From assembly GCA_949130495.1 (NCBI GenBank), contig OX422215.1, forward strand, positions 526,611,755 through 526,675,754: a stretch of DNA of 64,000 bases. Reading direction: 5' to 3'. Under the pieces are notes generated by a model. That model had not been told where the DNA came from, did not search any database, and was given only the letters and a program-made list of their open reading frames with translations. This stretch comes from Sambucus nigra. Lineage: Eukaryota; Streptophyta; Magnoliopsida; Dipsacales; Adoxaceae. Positions 12,975 through 24,879 of this stretch are shown here, one piece after another. How positions within the stretch are numbered: position 1 is the first letter of the stretch; the number at the start of each line of letters is the position of its first letter. The position numbers and the translations under genes are program-made.

Positions 12975-15165
12975 AACAAAACAAAGGCTTATCATTCGGA
13001 AATGAATGCATAAGCAATGCAGGAAGAAACCGTTGCATAATGACGTGATAATCGTGGGACTTGAGATTGGTAAATCCAGGTGGATCGAGGTTAACATTGT
13101 TGCTGAAATTTGATGAAAATCCAATCGGTACCTTTAATGTTTTTAGTGTACGAAAAAGGCTTATTTCTCTTCCTTTCCTAATGCGAAAGGTGCCTTTGGC
13201 ATAAGCCTTTTTTTACTGCCTTCAACATCTTTCATCCATAATTTCCTTTTAAGCTTCAAATGAACTTTCAAGTCTTCACGAGCTTTGACCGTATCTTTAT
13301 TTGATGAACCTTTCACCGAGAGTATTGTACCTAAAAGAGTCTCTGTGACATTCTTTTCAACATGCATAACATCTAAATTATGTCTAATATCATGATCCTT
13401 CTAATACTCTAAGTCAAAGAAAATTGACCTCCTTGAAAAACCCTCGGTACCTGCTAGATTCTCATCGTCACCCTCACTTGGATAATCATCGTCTTCCATT
13501 ACGACATCCTCCTTCTCCTTCCCCTTCCCCTTCTTCTCCTTCCCCTTCCCCTTCCCCTTTCCCTTTCCCTTTCCCTTTCCCTTTCCCTTTTTGTCTCCCT
13601 CTCCCTCTCCCTCTCTTTGAGCACCTTCTCGAGCGATAAGTGACACTATCTGCTCAACTTCTGCACTTGTTAACTTTCTTGGAGCCATATCATCCTCTAT
13701 TTTACCATTAAATTTTTGCTTTGATGTGTCAAACCTATAAGGATGGTCTTTAGGAAGGAACATACGAGATCGTTGGTAACAACATTTCGTTGACTTAGAA
13801 AGATATTCAGAAGGTGTATTTGTAGATTAAACAGGGCACCCATTGTAACCTTGAGTTGAACAACCTGCTAACATCCCATAAGCTGGAAAATCATGTATAC
13901 CCCACATCAACATTGCTTTTAACTGAAATTTCTCATTTTTGTACGCATCCCAAGCCTCAACTCCAGACCATAAGATCTTTAACTCATCGACCAACGGTTG
14001 GAGGAAGACATCAATATTACTTGATGGTGACTTTGGTCCGGGAATCAATACAGACAACATTGAAAACTCACTTTTCATACACATTGATGGGGGAGGGTTG
14101 AGAGGTTGAATTATCACTGGCCAACAACTATACTTACGGCTGAATCTCGGGGATGATGCAAGAATTCCATACAAGAGCTTGCACGAGCGTGCCAAGTCAT
14201 TTTCTCTGCTATCCATTTTATGGTATACAACCGTTTTAGCCTAGGGATTAGAGGGAAATGTCGCATTACCTTCTTAGGAACCCTAGAGTACTTTTTTTTT
14301 CCATTAGTATTCTAAATTTCTACCCCGTCCTCGTCTAGACAAGTAAACTTGTAGCGTAAAGAACCACATTTTATACATCTAGTAGATTTTTCATGCTCTT
14401 TCCAAAATATCATACAGTTGTTAATGAATACGTCATACTTAACATAATCCATACCGAGATCTCTAACGGTGTTTTTCATTTCTGTATAACTAGTTGTCAA
14501 GTTGTTCTCTTCAGGAAGTAGTTCATTTAACAATCTAAGAATTCCACCTGTAGCACCATCCGATAAATTGAATTGTGTTTTCAAATCATTCAACTTTATA
14601 AGAGCATACATTGTGGTATGACGCGAAGAACCAGTAGCTAGGTGCAATGGCTCCTGTGCGAGTTGATGTAAACGATCATACTTCTTGCCTTTGTATTTAT
14701 GTGTGTACGAATCATTGGGAACCTCAGAAGTTGGGGGGCTTCATCACTGCCTACACAATTAGGTTCACTAGGTTCCGCTTCACCCATAAACATCTCACAA
14801 GCATCATTCACAATATCATTCAAAATTGGAATATTGTGCACATCAGCGTGTTCTGTCGGTGTCACAGATTGCGGTGGTGGTTGGACTTGATTAACAACTA
14901 ATGTCTCACCGTGAAAATGCCATAAGGTATAGTTCATGTCCATACCATATGTCATTAAATGAATGAATATGTCATCTATAACAACATGTCCTTTCCCATT
15001 TCGACAACGTCTACAGGGACATGAATGTTTAACATTCGAACTATTACTATGCACATAATGAAGAAACTGTAACACCCCATATCTATATGTATCGGTCTCG
15101 ATATTTTTCTCATTTATCCATTCTTTGTTGTTTCCCGACGACATCCTGATAAGTTTAAAGAGCAC
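12975..15165 (-). pseudogene. tnp2-family CACTA transposase, frameshifted and truncated
   Basis: Reading from 15165 downwards: a transposase-associated N-terminal domain (likely start MSSGNNKEW at about 15144; CPCRRCRNG; then WHFHGE); a second block at 14647-14312 with CMIFWKEHE and CIKCGSLRYKF; the tnp2 core at 14216-13827 with MLSVLIPGPKSP, FLQPLVDELK and AMLMWGIHDFPAYG; then DHPYRFD with a Lys/Gly-rich tract at 13763-13401; then MHVEKNVTE at 13367-13161; and finally NLKSHDYHVIMQRFLPALL ending near 12975. These are in the order of Tnp2/TNPD transposases, which bind and cut CACTA ends. Several frameshifts separate the blocks, and everything downstream of the QRFLP block is missing. Not functional. 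Confidence 0.85.
13505..13620. repeat. (CCCTTC/CCCTTT)n microsatellite within tnp2
   Basis: Repeats of CCCTTC, CCCTTT and CCCTCT run for about 110 bp. On the minus strand they add a Lys/Gly/Glu-rich low-complexity tract in the transposase pseudogene between the DHPYR and SRRSIFFDLEY segments. The expansion keeps a multiple-of-three unit and so leaves the local frame open. Confidence 0.85.
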
Positions 15166-16224
15166 ACATTATAATATAAACGCTTACTGTAAATATATTT
15201 AAGTTTATTCAAGTGTAAATATGTATATATTTGAGCTCCTATATTTCCTCCATCTCCTCTACAGGGTAAGGGTCCTATCCCATTCGAAAATGCATATTTT
15301 GTATTGTTCATAATGTCTCATGCCATGTCCTAATCTAGAAAATTTCGCCAGCATCTCCCTACAGTTCTTCAAGTACACAACTTAAATTGGGAGTGTTCAT
15401 GTGTTACTTAAGTTTTTCAACCAAGAAAACACAAAACACTACATCAATCTAGTATGCACCCAAAGAACATAAAGAGATGCCACCGAATTTTTCAAAATAG
15501 GACATGCATAATCATTATGTACAATACAAACTTTTGCATTTCCAAACTGTCCAAAAATGGGACAATTCAAGAGTTCTCACCACAGTCATAGTGAGACCTC
15601 TTGAACGGGTCTAAGGTTTTTCTACATGTGTAACATCATTATTGAATGTTTAGTATTAATGTCTACTTACTATTTAAATAGTTTTTTTTTGTTTTTTCTT
15701 AAATTTTCAACACATAATCTCATTTATCCATTTAATTAGTGGGGTGTCTACTTTTCAATTTGTTATTTTTACATTATTATTGAATATTTAGCAGTTAAAT
15801 TTTCTTAAAACTACGTAACATTTACAAATCAGATCAAATATACATTTTTGTTAAAGGGGTAAGAACATAAAAACCCATGATTTATTTTTTTTTCATTATG
15901 AACATTCAATTTGCACCAAAAACTCACACATTAAAAAAAATAATAAATATTTAAATATGTATATATAAAACCCTAAAAATCAAATACGAATCGAATCAAG
16001 CATATCATAAACTCTAGGATCAAAATCTGAAATCTAACTTAGGTTAAAAAAATACAATGCTTTAAAGAAATTACCTGATTGGGATGAGTGCAGTGAGAGA
16101 ACAAGGCAGTGACCAGAGAAAGAGAGAATGGGCCGGAGAGAGAGTGTCGGCAGTAGAGATGCTGACCTAGGGCAGTGTCAGCAGTAGCCGCTGAGAGAGA
16201 GAGACCGCCGAGGCCGAGAGACCG

Positions 16225-16274
<50 letters not shown>

Positions 16275-16404
16275 GCAGGAGAGCGCAGATGCTAGAGAGA
16301 GCGCATAGGCTCGAGAGAGGCGGGAATCGTGAGCGGGAACAAGAGAAAGAGGGAAGTGGAATGTTTTTTTTTTGGGTATTATATATTTTAGTAAGTGTAC
16401 TCAA
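15166..16404. other. Non-coding right arm of CACTA 1, likely transposase 5' region
   Basis: This stretch lies between the transposase start (minus strand, about 15165) and the right subterminal palindromes, where the promoter of a CACTA transposase is expected. It is AT-rich with a (GA)n tract at about 16222-16270 and a GC-richer block at 16080-16350. The right arm of CACTA 2 has a comparable (GA)n tract at about 30350-30375. I see no defined promoter motif. Confidence 0.5.
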
Positions 16405-16553
16405 TTTTGGCACACTTTAAAACAGTGCCAAATTTTGGCACTGTTTTAAAGTGTGCCAAATCTCTATAAAACCGTGCCAAAATCTGGCACGGTTTTAAAC
16501 TGTGCCAGATTTTTAATATCAGGGTGTGCCAAAATGCTGTTTTTGGTGTAGTG
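16405..16553. repeat. Right subterminal palindromes and terminal repeat of CACTA 1
   Basis: Palindromes built from TTGGCACACTTTAAAACAGT, TTGGCACTGTTTTAAAGTGT and TCTGGCACGGTTTTAAACTG repeat the left-end motif, followed by the terminal repeat CTGTTTTTGGTGTAGTG and the TTT duplication. The block of about 150 bp is nearly matched at 30478-30627 in CACTA 2. Confidence 0.85.
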
Positions 16554-16556
16554 TTT

Positions 16557-16867
16557 GCATATAGGTTGGTCGGGTTAATTGGTACGCAAGTCTATCAAGC
16601 CTGCCGATAAGTAGGTCAGGGGCCTTACCGATTGGTAGACCTTTGAGGGAAGACTTATCTTTTTTCACTATACGGTTTTCTTATATAAGGAAACCTCTAA
16701 CGCACTAAAATAGGATTTCAATTTCAGTGCGAAAAACATTGAAAATTTATTATACATCATTTTCTCACACATTATCTCATAAATTATCCTATATTACCCT
16801 ACCCTAATTTAAACCACAAATCCACCACCATCGTCCCTACATAAAAAATCAGACTATCTAATCTCAC
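16557..16867. other. Short spacer between CACTA 1 and the copia LTR remnant
   Basis: About 310 bp of single-copy-looking DNA. It shows no similarity by eye to the right LTR next to the primer-binding site (35131-35440). The copia repeat starts abruptly at about 16868, so the left LTR has lost its outer end. No gene seen. Confidence 0.5.
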
Positions 16868-18518
16868 AAAAATCCACTATAATAAATAAGTTATATGGGA
16901 TTACATGGGCATAAACAAGCACACAAGATCTTAAGACTAAGAATAGAAACATACCTATTGAGCTTTCTCCTCCACAGTAATTATGTTCTGATTTTGATCT
17001 CCCTTGTGCCAATACTTGCTCTTTGCTCCAATGGACTCAGTCAACACAAAATCTCTCAAATGAACCACACTTAACTAGGTGTTCGTGTGAGAGTGTATGT
17101 GATATAGAAGTGAAACACATGAAAATATGCAGCTCACGTCTCTCAAAGGATTTGTACAAATAAATCCTAACAACTTACAGAGATTCTATATAAAATGCAG
17201 ATATTCAGATTTCTTTGAAAATCAGACTTCTCTTCCAAACAGATATTATCTGAAAGTAATCTTTCTAAAAATTAGATCAAAATTTTCCAAGCCATTATTT
17301 ATATACAAACTAATTTCACAAAATGTGAAACTGAGTTTTTCGAAAAAAAAAATTCAAATCTAAAATATATATACTGTCTTAGAAGTCTCTTTTTCAAGAA
17401 ACTTGAAAACGAGAGTGGATCTAAGAAAATTACAACTACAAGATAAGATCCACCAGAGAAGGTAAAAAAAAACCCTAAAAACTATCGTGAAATGTATCTA
17501 TGAGTATCTCTCACAATTTCTAAGAAGAAACATGAGATCTACAATGAGATAGGGTTCCTATCAGAGATTAAGTATGAAGAGTTTCTTTAGACTTGCAAAC
17601 CACCTAAACTCTCAAGAAAACCCTAAAGAACTAACTTTCAAACTAAGGTTTTCTAGTTTAGATATAACAAGACAGTGTTTGGGTTTGGGTTTATAGATAA
17701 AACGAAGGATAGAAATGTCACAGTCTCTCTCTCTCCCTCTCTCTTCTCAAATGGAAAAAAATCCCAAAAGTCTTCTAATGAGGACCCCAAGGTATCTATT
17801 TATACTAAGCATGGAAGGGTTTGGAACGTCGAAGGGAAATGGATGGCTGAGATCAATCCAACGTTTAAAATTTAAATCTAAGGGTTATAAAATGATCGCA
17901 CAATCTTACACTCTGATTGACTTTAAGGGAACGCACTTGGATCGTCTTAAAACACATGCAGTATGTTGATTAGATTTGATCTAACGGCTATAAGTGATGC
18001 ACTGGACTATGAGAGCAAACAAACATAAAAAGGGCAAATAACAAGGCAACACGTGTAGAGATAATGTCGATTGAAAAATTCATGTTTTAAAGTTTATAAA
18101 AATCCTATTTGTTCCCCCATAATTCTCTGTTGATTTAAGATTCTACCCTGAGAAGTTTTGTAGGAATAAAAATATTTCAATTTAGCCCACAACATTTTTA
18201 AATAAATATTTTAAATGTTTAAAAAATCATTTTAAATATTTTCAAAATGTTTAAAAAATTCCTAAAAATATTTAAACACATGTACACACACTCGCACTCA
18301 TTTATGCTTGATTTGTGTCCTATAGTATGTTCAGTGCAATATTTTACTTCCCTTTTGGGTAGATATGATGTCTTAGAGATGATAATTGTTGATATGGCTT
18401 TATAAACATGGGAGAAGATTGCTCAGAAAAATCTAAACTATTTTGTCACCGAATCCAAACTAATTGGAAATCCTATATGGTACAAACTCAAGTAAGTCAA
18501 TCATATAATGTGTTCTCA
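16868..18518 (-). mobile_element. 3' LTR remnant of a degraded Ty1/copia element
   Basis: About 1.65 kb aligns colinearly with 35441-37126 at roughly 80-85% identity by eye (for example CACAAAAATCCACTATAAT, then TCTCTCAAATGAACCACACT, then TTACAAACTCAAGTAA). Its inner end on the minus strand starts TGAGAACACATT, preceded by the polypurine tract AAAGGGGGACAT at 18519-18531. This fits a 3' LTR of the minus-strand copia whose coding remains lie at 31.1-35.1 kb. The outer end is truncated. CACTA 2 inserted 43 bp inside the LTR boundary. Confidence 0.65.
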
Positions 18519-18531
18519 ATGTCCCCCTTTG
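18519..18531 (-). promoter_or_regulatory. Polypurine tract of the copia element
   Basis: On the minus strand AAAGGGGGACAT abuts the LTR start TGAGAACA. Such a purine run directly before the 3' LTR primes plus-strand DNA synthesis in LTR retrotransposons. Confidence 0.55.
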
Positions 18532-18579
18532 GATATTGGAGATAAAATTTCCTTGAGTAACAACTACACCAAAAACAGG

Positions 18580-18880
18580 AATCTGGCACGGTTTAAAACT
18601 GTGCCAGATCAAATCTGGCACGGTTTTGAACTGTGCCAGAATCAGGTGTTCCAAAATGGCATTTTTTTTCTGGCACGGCTCAAAAGTGTGCCAGATTTTG
18701 CCAAACAGGAACACTTCTGGCACACTTTTAAACCGTGCCAGAATTTGATATTTTTGACACTTTTTGCACAGTTTTTAACTGTGCCAGATTCAGCACAGTT
18801 TAAAAAAAATTGGCACAGTTCAAAACCGTGCCAAAATATGATACATTTTTGCCACGATTTTGAACTGTGCCAAATTTTTT
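18580..18880. repeat. Left subterminal palindrome array of CACTA 2
   Basis: About six copies of the CTGGCAC...GTGCCAG near-palindrome, arranged as in CACTA 1. The following DNA to about 19370 also matches 7740-8210 of CACTA 1, so the two left arms are homologous over about 0.8 kb. Confidence 0.85.
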
Positions 18881-19374
18881 ATAAAAAGAAAAAAGAATAA
18901 TTATTTGAAAGCACAAAAATTCACAAATTAATAATATTGCACGTTGTTAATAAACTAATGTACATACAAACTTCAAAATATTACAAGTCTTTAATAGTTC
19001 ACAGGCCAAAAAAAAAATTGGGCAGAGTTTCCTCTATTTTTTGGACATTCCATAACCTGCCAATACAGAACCTGCCTAACATAAAGCCGCACGACCACAA
19101 AATATAACAATTAACTTACAAAATCCCGCACGGCCATAAAAGTTAACAATAAAACTACAAAAGACCGCGCGACCATAACACAAAAAATGGAATCATGAAT
19201 AATCCCCTTGTTGTAAACCATTGAGTTCTCTGTGTGTTCCACGTGAATAAATGCCAACGATAAACTGTTATCCTACAAAAAAATAGGATACAAAAAAAAC
19301 ACGATATTAGTAACACAATAATTAACAAAAAAAATTACTCAAACTAAAAAATTACATATAGGAGTGGAAATTAT

Positions 19375-22300
19375 CGTCATATGCTCAAATCGGGAGACCC
19401 AATTATCGTCATATTCTCAAATCGAGAGACTCGGGACTACGCGATCTGTTCCTACATGTTACATTGGTCCCGTGCGAGGTGTTTGTGCCTCCTACGGGGT
19501 CGTTTGGGAGTTGGTTTGGGTTTTCACCGTTTAACGGCCTGTTTTTAAGTCTAAGTGTGATTTTTACAAATTATCATCATATTCTCAAACCTAGAGACCC
19601 GGGACTACGCGGTCAGTTCCTACAAGTTACATTGGTCCTTGCGAGGTGTCCGTGCCTCCTACGGGGTCATTTGGGGGCTGATTTGGGTTTTCACCCTTTT
19701 ACGGCTTGTTTTTAAGTCTAAGTGTGATTTTTACAAATTATCATCATATTCTCAAATCGGGAGACCCGGGACTACGCAATCAGTTCCTACAAGTTACATT
19801 GGTCCCGTGCGAGGTGTTCGTGCCTCTAACGGGGCCGTTTGGGGGATGATTTGGGTTTTCACCCTTTAACGACATGTTTTTAAGTCTAAGTGTGATTTTT
19901 ACAAATTATCATCATATTCTCAAACCGGGAGACCCAGGACTACGCGGTCAGTTTCTACAAGTTACATTGGTCTTGTGCGAGGTGTTTGTGCCTCTTACGG
20001 GATCGTTTGGGGGTTGGTTTGGGTTTTCACCCTTTAACGGCTTGTTTCTAAGTCTAAGTGTTGATTTTTACAAATTATCGTCATATTCTCAAACTGGGAG
20101 ACTCGGGACTACGCGGTCAGTTCCTACAAGTTACGTTAGTCCCATGCGAGGTGTCCGTGCCTCTTACGGGGTCGTTTGGGGGCTGGTTTGAGTTTTCACC
20201 CTTTAATGGCTTGTTTTTAAGTTTAAGTGTTGATTTTTGCAAATTATCATCATATTCACAAATCAGGAGACCCGGAACTACGCGGTCAGTTCCTACAAGT
20301 TACATTGGTCCCGTGCGAGGTGTTCGTGCCTCTTATGGGGTAGTTTGGGTTTTCACCCTTTAACGGATTGTTTTTAAGTTTAAGTGTGATTTTTGCAAAT
20401 TATCGTCATATTATCAAACCGGGAGGCTTGTGACTACGCGGTCAGTTCGTACAAGTTGCATTGGTCCCGTGCGAGGTGTTCGTGCCTCTCACGGGGCCGT
20501 TTGGGGGCTGGTTTGGGTTTTTAGACTTTAACGGCTTGTTTTAAGTCTAACTTTGATTTTTACAAATTATCGTCATATTCTCAAACCGGGAGACCCGGGA
20601 CAACGCGGTCAGTTCCTACAAGTTACATTGGTCCTGTCCGAGGTGTTCATGCCTCCTACGGGTTGTTTGGGGGCTGGTTTGGGTCTTCACCTTTTAACGA
20701 TTTGTTTCTAAGTCTAAGTGTTGATTTTTGAAAATTATCGTCATATTCTCAAATCGGGAGACCCCGGGACTACGCGGTCAGTTCCTACAAGTTACATTGA
20801 TCCCGTACGAGGTGTTCGTGCCACTTACGGGGTCGTTTGGGGGCTGGTTTGGATTTTCACCCTTCAATGGATTGTTTTCAAGCATAATCTACATATTTTG
20901 AAATAATCGTCATGTTCTCAAATCGGGAGGCCTGTGACTATGCGGTCAGTTCGTACAAGTTATATTGGTCCCGTGCGAGATGCTCGTGCCTCTTACGGGG
21001 CCGTTTAGGGGCTGATTTGGGTTTTCACCCTTTAACAGCTTATTTTTAAGTTTAAGTGTGATTTTTGCAAATTATAGTCATATTCTCAAACCGGGAGACC
21101 CGGGACTACGCGGTCAGTTCCTACAAGTTACATTGGTCCCGTGCGAGGTGTTCGTGCCTCCCGCGGGGTCATTTGGGGGCTGATTTGGGTTTTCACCCTT
21201 TAACGGCTCGTTTTTAAATCTAAGTGTTGATTTTTACAAATTATCGTCATATTCTCAAACCGAGAGACTCGGGACAACGCTGTCAGTTCCTACAAGTTAC
21301 ATTGGTCTTGTGCAAGGTGTTCGTGCCTCTTACGGGGTCGTTTGGGGGCTGGTTTGGGTTTTCACCCTTCAAAGACTTGTTTTCAAGCCTAATCTACATA
21401 TTTTGAAATTATCGTCAGATTTTGAAACTGGGAGGCCCGCGACTACGTGGTCAGTTGGTACAAGTTACATTGGTCCCGTGCGAGGTGTTCGTGCCTCTTA
21501 CGGAGCCGTTTGGGGGCTGGTTTGGATTTTCACCCTTTAACGGCTTGTTTTTAAGTCTAAGTCTAATTTTTACAAATTATCATCATATTCTCAAACCGGG
21601 AGATCCGGGACTACGCGGTCAGTTCCTACAAGTTACATTGGTCCCGTGTGAGGTGTTCGTGCCTCTCACGGGGCGATTTGGTGGTTGGTTTGGGTTTTCA
21701 CCCTTCAACGGCTTGTTTTTAAGTATAAGTTTGATTTTTATAAATTATCGTCATATTCTCAAATCGGGCGACCCGGGACAACGCGGTCAGTTCCTACAAG
21801 TTACATTGGTCCTGTCCGAGGTGTTCATGCCTCCTACGGGGTTATTTGGGGGCTGGTTTGGGTTTTCACCCTTTAACGATTTGTTTCTAAGTCTAAGTGT
21901 TGATTTTTGAAAATTATCATCATGTTCTCAAATCGGGAGACCCGGGACTACGCGATCAGTTCCTACAAGTTACATTGATCCCGTGCGAGGTGTTCGTGCC
22001 ACTTACGGGGTCGTTTGGGGGCTGGTTTGGATTTTCATCCTTCAATGGCTTGTTTTCAAGCATAATCTACATATTTTGAAATTATCGTCATGTTCTCAAA
22101 TCGGGAGGCCTGCGACTATGCAGTCAGTTCGTACAAGTTACATTGGTCCCGTGCGAGGTGCTCGTGCCTCTAACGGGGCCGTTTTGGGGCTGATTTGTGT
22201 TTTCACCCTTTAACAGCTTATTTTTAAGTCTAAGTGTGATTTTTACAAATTATAGTCATATTCTCAAACCGGGAGACCCGGGACTACGCGGTCAGTTCCT

Positions 22301-23062
22301 ACAAGTTACATTGGTCCCGTGTGAGGTGTTCGTGCCTCCTACGGGGTCATTTGGGGGCTGATTTGGGTTTTCACCCTTTAATGGCTCGTTTCTAAATCTA
22401 AGTGTTGATTTTTACAAATTATCGTCATATTCTCAAACCGGGAGACTCGGGACTACGTGGTTAGTTCCTGCAAGTTACATTGGTCTTGTGCAAGGTGTTC
22501 GTTCCTCTTATGGGGTCGTTTGGGGGCTGGTTTGGGGTTTCACCCTTCAATGACTTGTTTTCAAGCCTAATCTACATATTTTGAAATTGTCGTCAGATTC
22601 TCAAACCGGGAGGCCCGCGACTACGCGGTCAGTTGGTACAAGTTACATTGGTCCTGTGCGAGGTGTTCGTGCCTCTTACGGAGCCGTTTGGGGGCTGGTT
22701 TGGGTTTTCACCCTTTAACGGCTTGTTTTTAAGTCTAAGTCTAATTTTTACAAATTATCATCATATTCTCAAATCGGGAGATCCGGGACTACGCGGTCAG
22801 TTTCTACAAGTTACATTGGTCCCGTGTGAGGAGTTCGTGCCTCTTACGGGGCCATTTGGTGGTTGGTTTGGGTTTTCACCCTTCAACGGGTTGTTTTCAA
22901 GCCAAATCTACATATTTTGAAATTATGGTCATATTCACAAACCGGGAGACCCGAGACTACGCGGTCAGTTCCTACAAGTTACATTGGTCCCGTGCGAGGT
23001 GTTCGTGCTCCCTACGGGGTGGTTTGGGTATTCACCCTTTGACGGCATGTTTTTAAGTCTAA
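19375..23062. repeat. ~165-169-bp satellite-like tandem array (about 22 units) in CACTA 2
   Basis: Same unit as in CACTA 1, more diverged, with cores near 19424, 19591, 19927, 20096 and onward to about 22945. A variant containing AATCTACATATTTTGAAAT recurs at about 20885, 21390, 22065, 22570 and 22905. The segment from about 20,540 to 21,720 is repeated at about 21,720 to 22,900, a seven-unit higher-order repeat of about 1,180 bp. Open frames across it are by-products. Confidence 0.93.
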
Positions 23063-23298
23063 GGTCCGGGAAACCCTTATTCATGCTTATATAGATATTT
23101 TGTGTTTTATAAATATAGGACAATAATTATCATAACTTCAAACAAACATATATAGAAGGAAATTGTTATCATTTTATTTAAGGATTTCATATGAAAAATA
23201 ATTTCAGTGCTAAACACATGATGTAAAAACAAACGGTGCCATATGCAAATTTAAAACAAGATGACACTAAGATATTGACCATTAGAAAATCACCATAC
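23063..23298. other. Spacer between satellite array and dymeclin-like exon
   Basis: AT-rich sequence of about 235 bp. The next exon expected for a dymeclin-like gene after the exon at 23299-23431 is not visible here, so the captured fragment probably ends in this intron. Confidence 0.4.
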
Positions 23299-23431
23299 CA
23301 GCTCTCTGTAGAACACCAAGCCGATTTCCTTCAGAAAATAAGGTATAAGATGCACTATTTAGGGGTATCCGGGGTCGCGAGATGTAATTTAGTAGTAGCT
23401 TGCGAACAACCAAGCCAACCAAAGAGTTTTC
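23299..23431 (-). pseudogene. Captured dymeclin-like exon (downstream exon)
   Basis: On the minus strand, after the acceptor TTTCATATGCAG, the frame is open for 133 bp: [18 protein letters not shown], then [18 protein letters not shown], then RLGVLQRAG, ending at a GTATGG donor. I recognise this as the conserved block of plant dymeclin (a Golgi-associated protein) that follows the FIDAAM segment. It has no stop or frameshift and joins in phase 0 to the exon at 23590-23719. Identification is from memory of the family, not from a search. Confidence 0.7.
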
Positions 23432-23589
23432 CTGCATATGAAATAGCAAATTAATAACCCAACAATAATTATCATGGAGGATAAAAAGAGGAGGTACAAT
23501 GGATTAAAGAAAAAGGGGAGGTACAATGGATTACCCAACAATAATATCAAAAGCTTTTAAGATGGAATAAAAATTAAACCCCTTGTCAC

Positions 23590-23719
23590 CTCAACCATCG
23601 CTGCATCTATGAACGGGTGAACATCATTTGGGCCTTGTGATGGCCCAGAAAGAAGCTGAGTAGACATGGCAATGAGCATGAAGTTAAGCAGTTCATGATG
23701 TATCAGATATGTGTTGGGA
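23590..23719 (-). pseudogene. Captured dymeclin-like exon (upstream exon)
   Basis: The minus-strand frame reads [20 protein letters not shown], then [20 protein letters not shown], between a likely acceptor (TTTTTTTTGAAG) and a donor (GAG then GTGACA). It is open throughout and ends in phase 0, matching the start of the next exon 158 bp away. The pair carries about 85 residues of a protein normally about 700 residues long, so no functional dymeclin is made. Confidence 0.7.
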
Positions 23720-24879
23720 CTTCAAAAAAAGGTACAAAATTAAGGAAACATAAACATTAAGCTAATAAAAAAGAAACATGTTGAATAATACACAACATAC
23801 CTTACATCTACTTTGCCAATAAAGCTAAACACACTTTGCATAACGAGATTTTCAATATTTTGATATGCTTTTAGAGGGGAGAAACAATCAATTCAAGGTA
23901 AAGAAAATAGAACCCTTAAAAAAGGTTTTATGCAAGAATGAACTAGAAAGCTGAAAATTGGAGAAAGAACAATGGACCCCTTCAAATAGACAAAATTCCA
24001 AGTTAAAAAATGCCAGGAAGACCTCAATCTTATTAATACAAAGTTGTTACGAGTAATCCAACACCAAAAACAAAATTCAATATTAGAACTTCAATATCAA
24101 AGGACCCCTGCTACTGTTAGGCAGTTGCTACTGTTACGCAACTGCTGCTGCTTCTGTTATGCAGCTGTTGTTATTCTTATGGATCATTAAGATGTTATAT
24201 ATATATAGGCACAACTATAACAGCTATAGAGCTCTCTGCTTCAATGGGGGCTACTTCCATGTTAGTGACAAAGAGATGACCATGTGGGATGTGGTTTTTA
24301 ATGGATCAAGTGAAGAGAACCCGCAACAAGACAGTGATGTATGTTGTGTTTGGCTCTAGTTGGTCCAGCCATACTTAATGGACCAAGTAAGTCATGCAAC
24401 ACAGTTGCCCACACAGGATCTGAATAGATGCTTGCACCGTGTCAGTAAAAAGTGTTTTTAGCGTCAATTTTTATCGATAGGGTATTTGCAAATTTTTTGG
24501 AGTTCAGGGGTTATTTGCAACACCAAGGGAGTATTTGCAACTAGAACAATAGTTTACAGTGTTTTTCGCATTTTAACAGTTAAATATATAAACTCGAGTT
24601 CAATAATCACATGCCAATTTAACTAACATAGTGATGCTGACATCATGTTTAATGACAATTCAAAATATAAAGAAGTTTTTAAGGGGTAGAAACCATTCTA
24701 TGGAACTGAGCTACTTATAACCAACAATCAAAATTGACCATTAAAAAGCTACAACTTTCTATAGAGAGTTGCATATGAATGTGTAACAATATAGTTGTTT
24801 AAAGATGAATAATCACTTTCAAACAAAAATCAAAGGATACGCTACTAATCACATACAACAAAATAATGATTTTATATAC
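23720..24879. other. Non-coding interval between the two captured gene fragments
   Basis: AT-rich. A short repeat of CTGCTACTGTTA-like units lies at about 24110-24175. I see no further exons of either captured gene. The junction between the dymeclin-like and ABCG donor sequences must lie here but leaves no visible mark. Confidence 0.45.

Larger units (their letters stand above)
7325..16553. mobile_element. CACTA (En/Spm-type) DNA transposon, element 1
   Basis: The 9,229-bp element starts CACTACACCAAAAACAG and ends with its exact reverse complement CTGTTTTTGGTGTAGTG, giving 17-bp perfect terminal repeats. The flanking bases are TTT on both sides (7322-7324 and 16554-16556), the 3-bp duplication expected of CACTA elements. 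From left to right it contains subterminal palindromes, a ~168-bp satellite array, a captured BAHD acyltransferase exon, a ~0.5-kb triplication with a G-rich minisatellite, and a broken tnp2 transposase on the minus strand whose start faces the right end. The transposase is truncated and frameshifted, so the element must rely on a helper. It shares both ends and the satellite with element 2 at 18562-30627. Confidence 0.93.
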
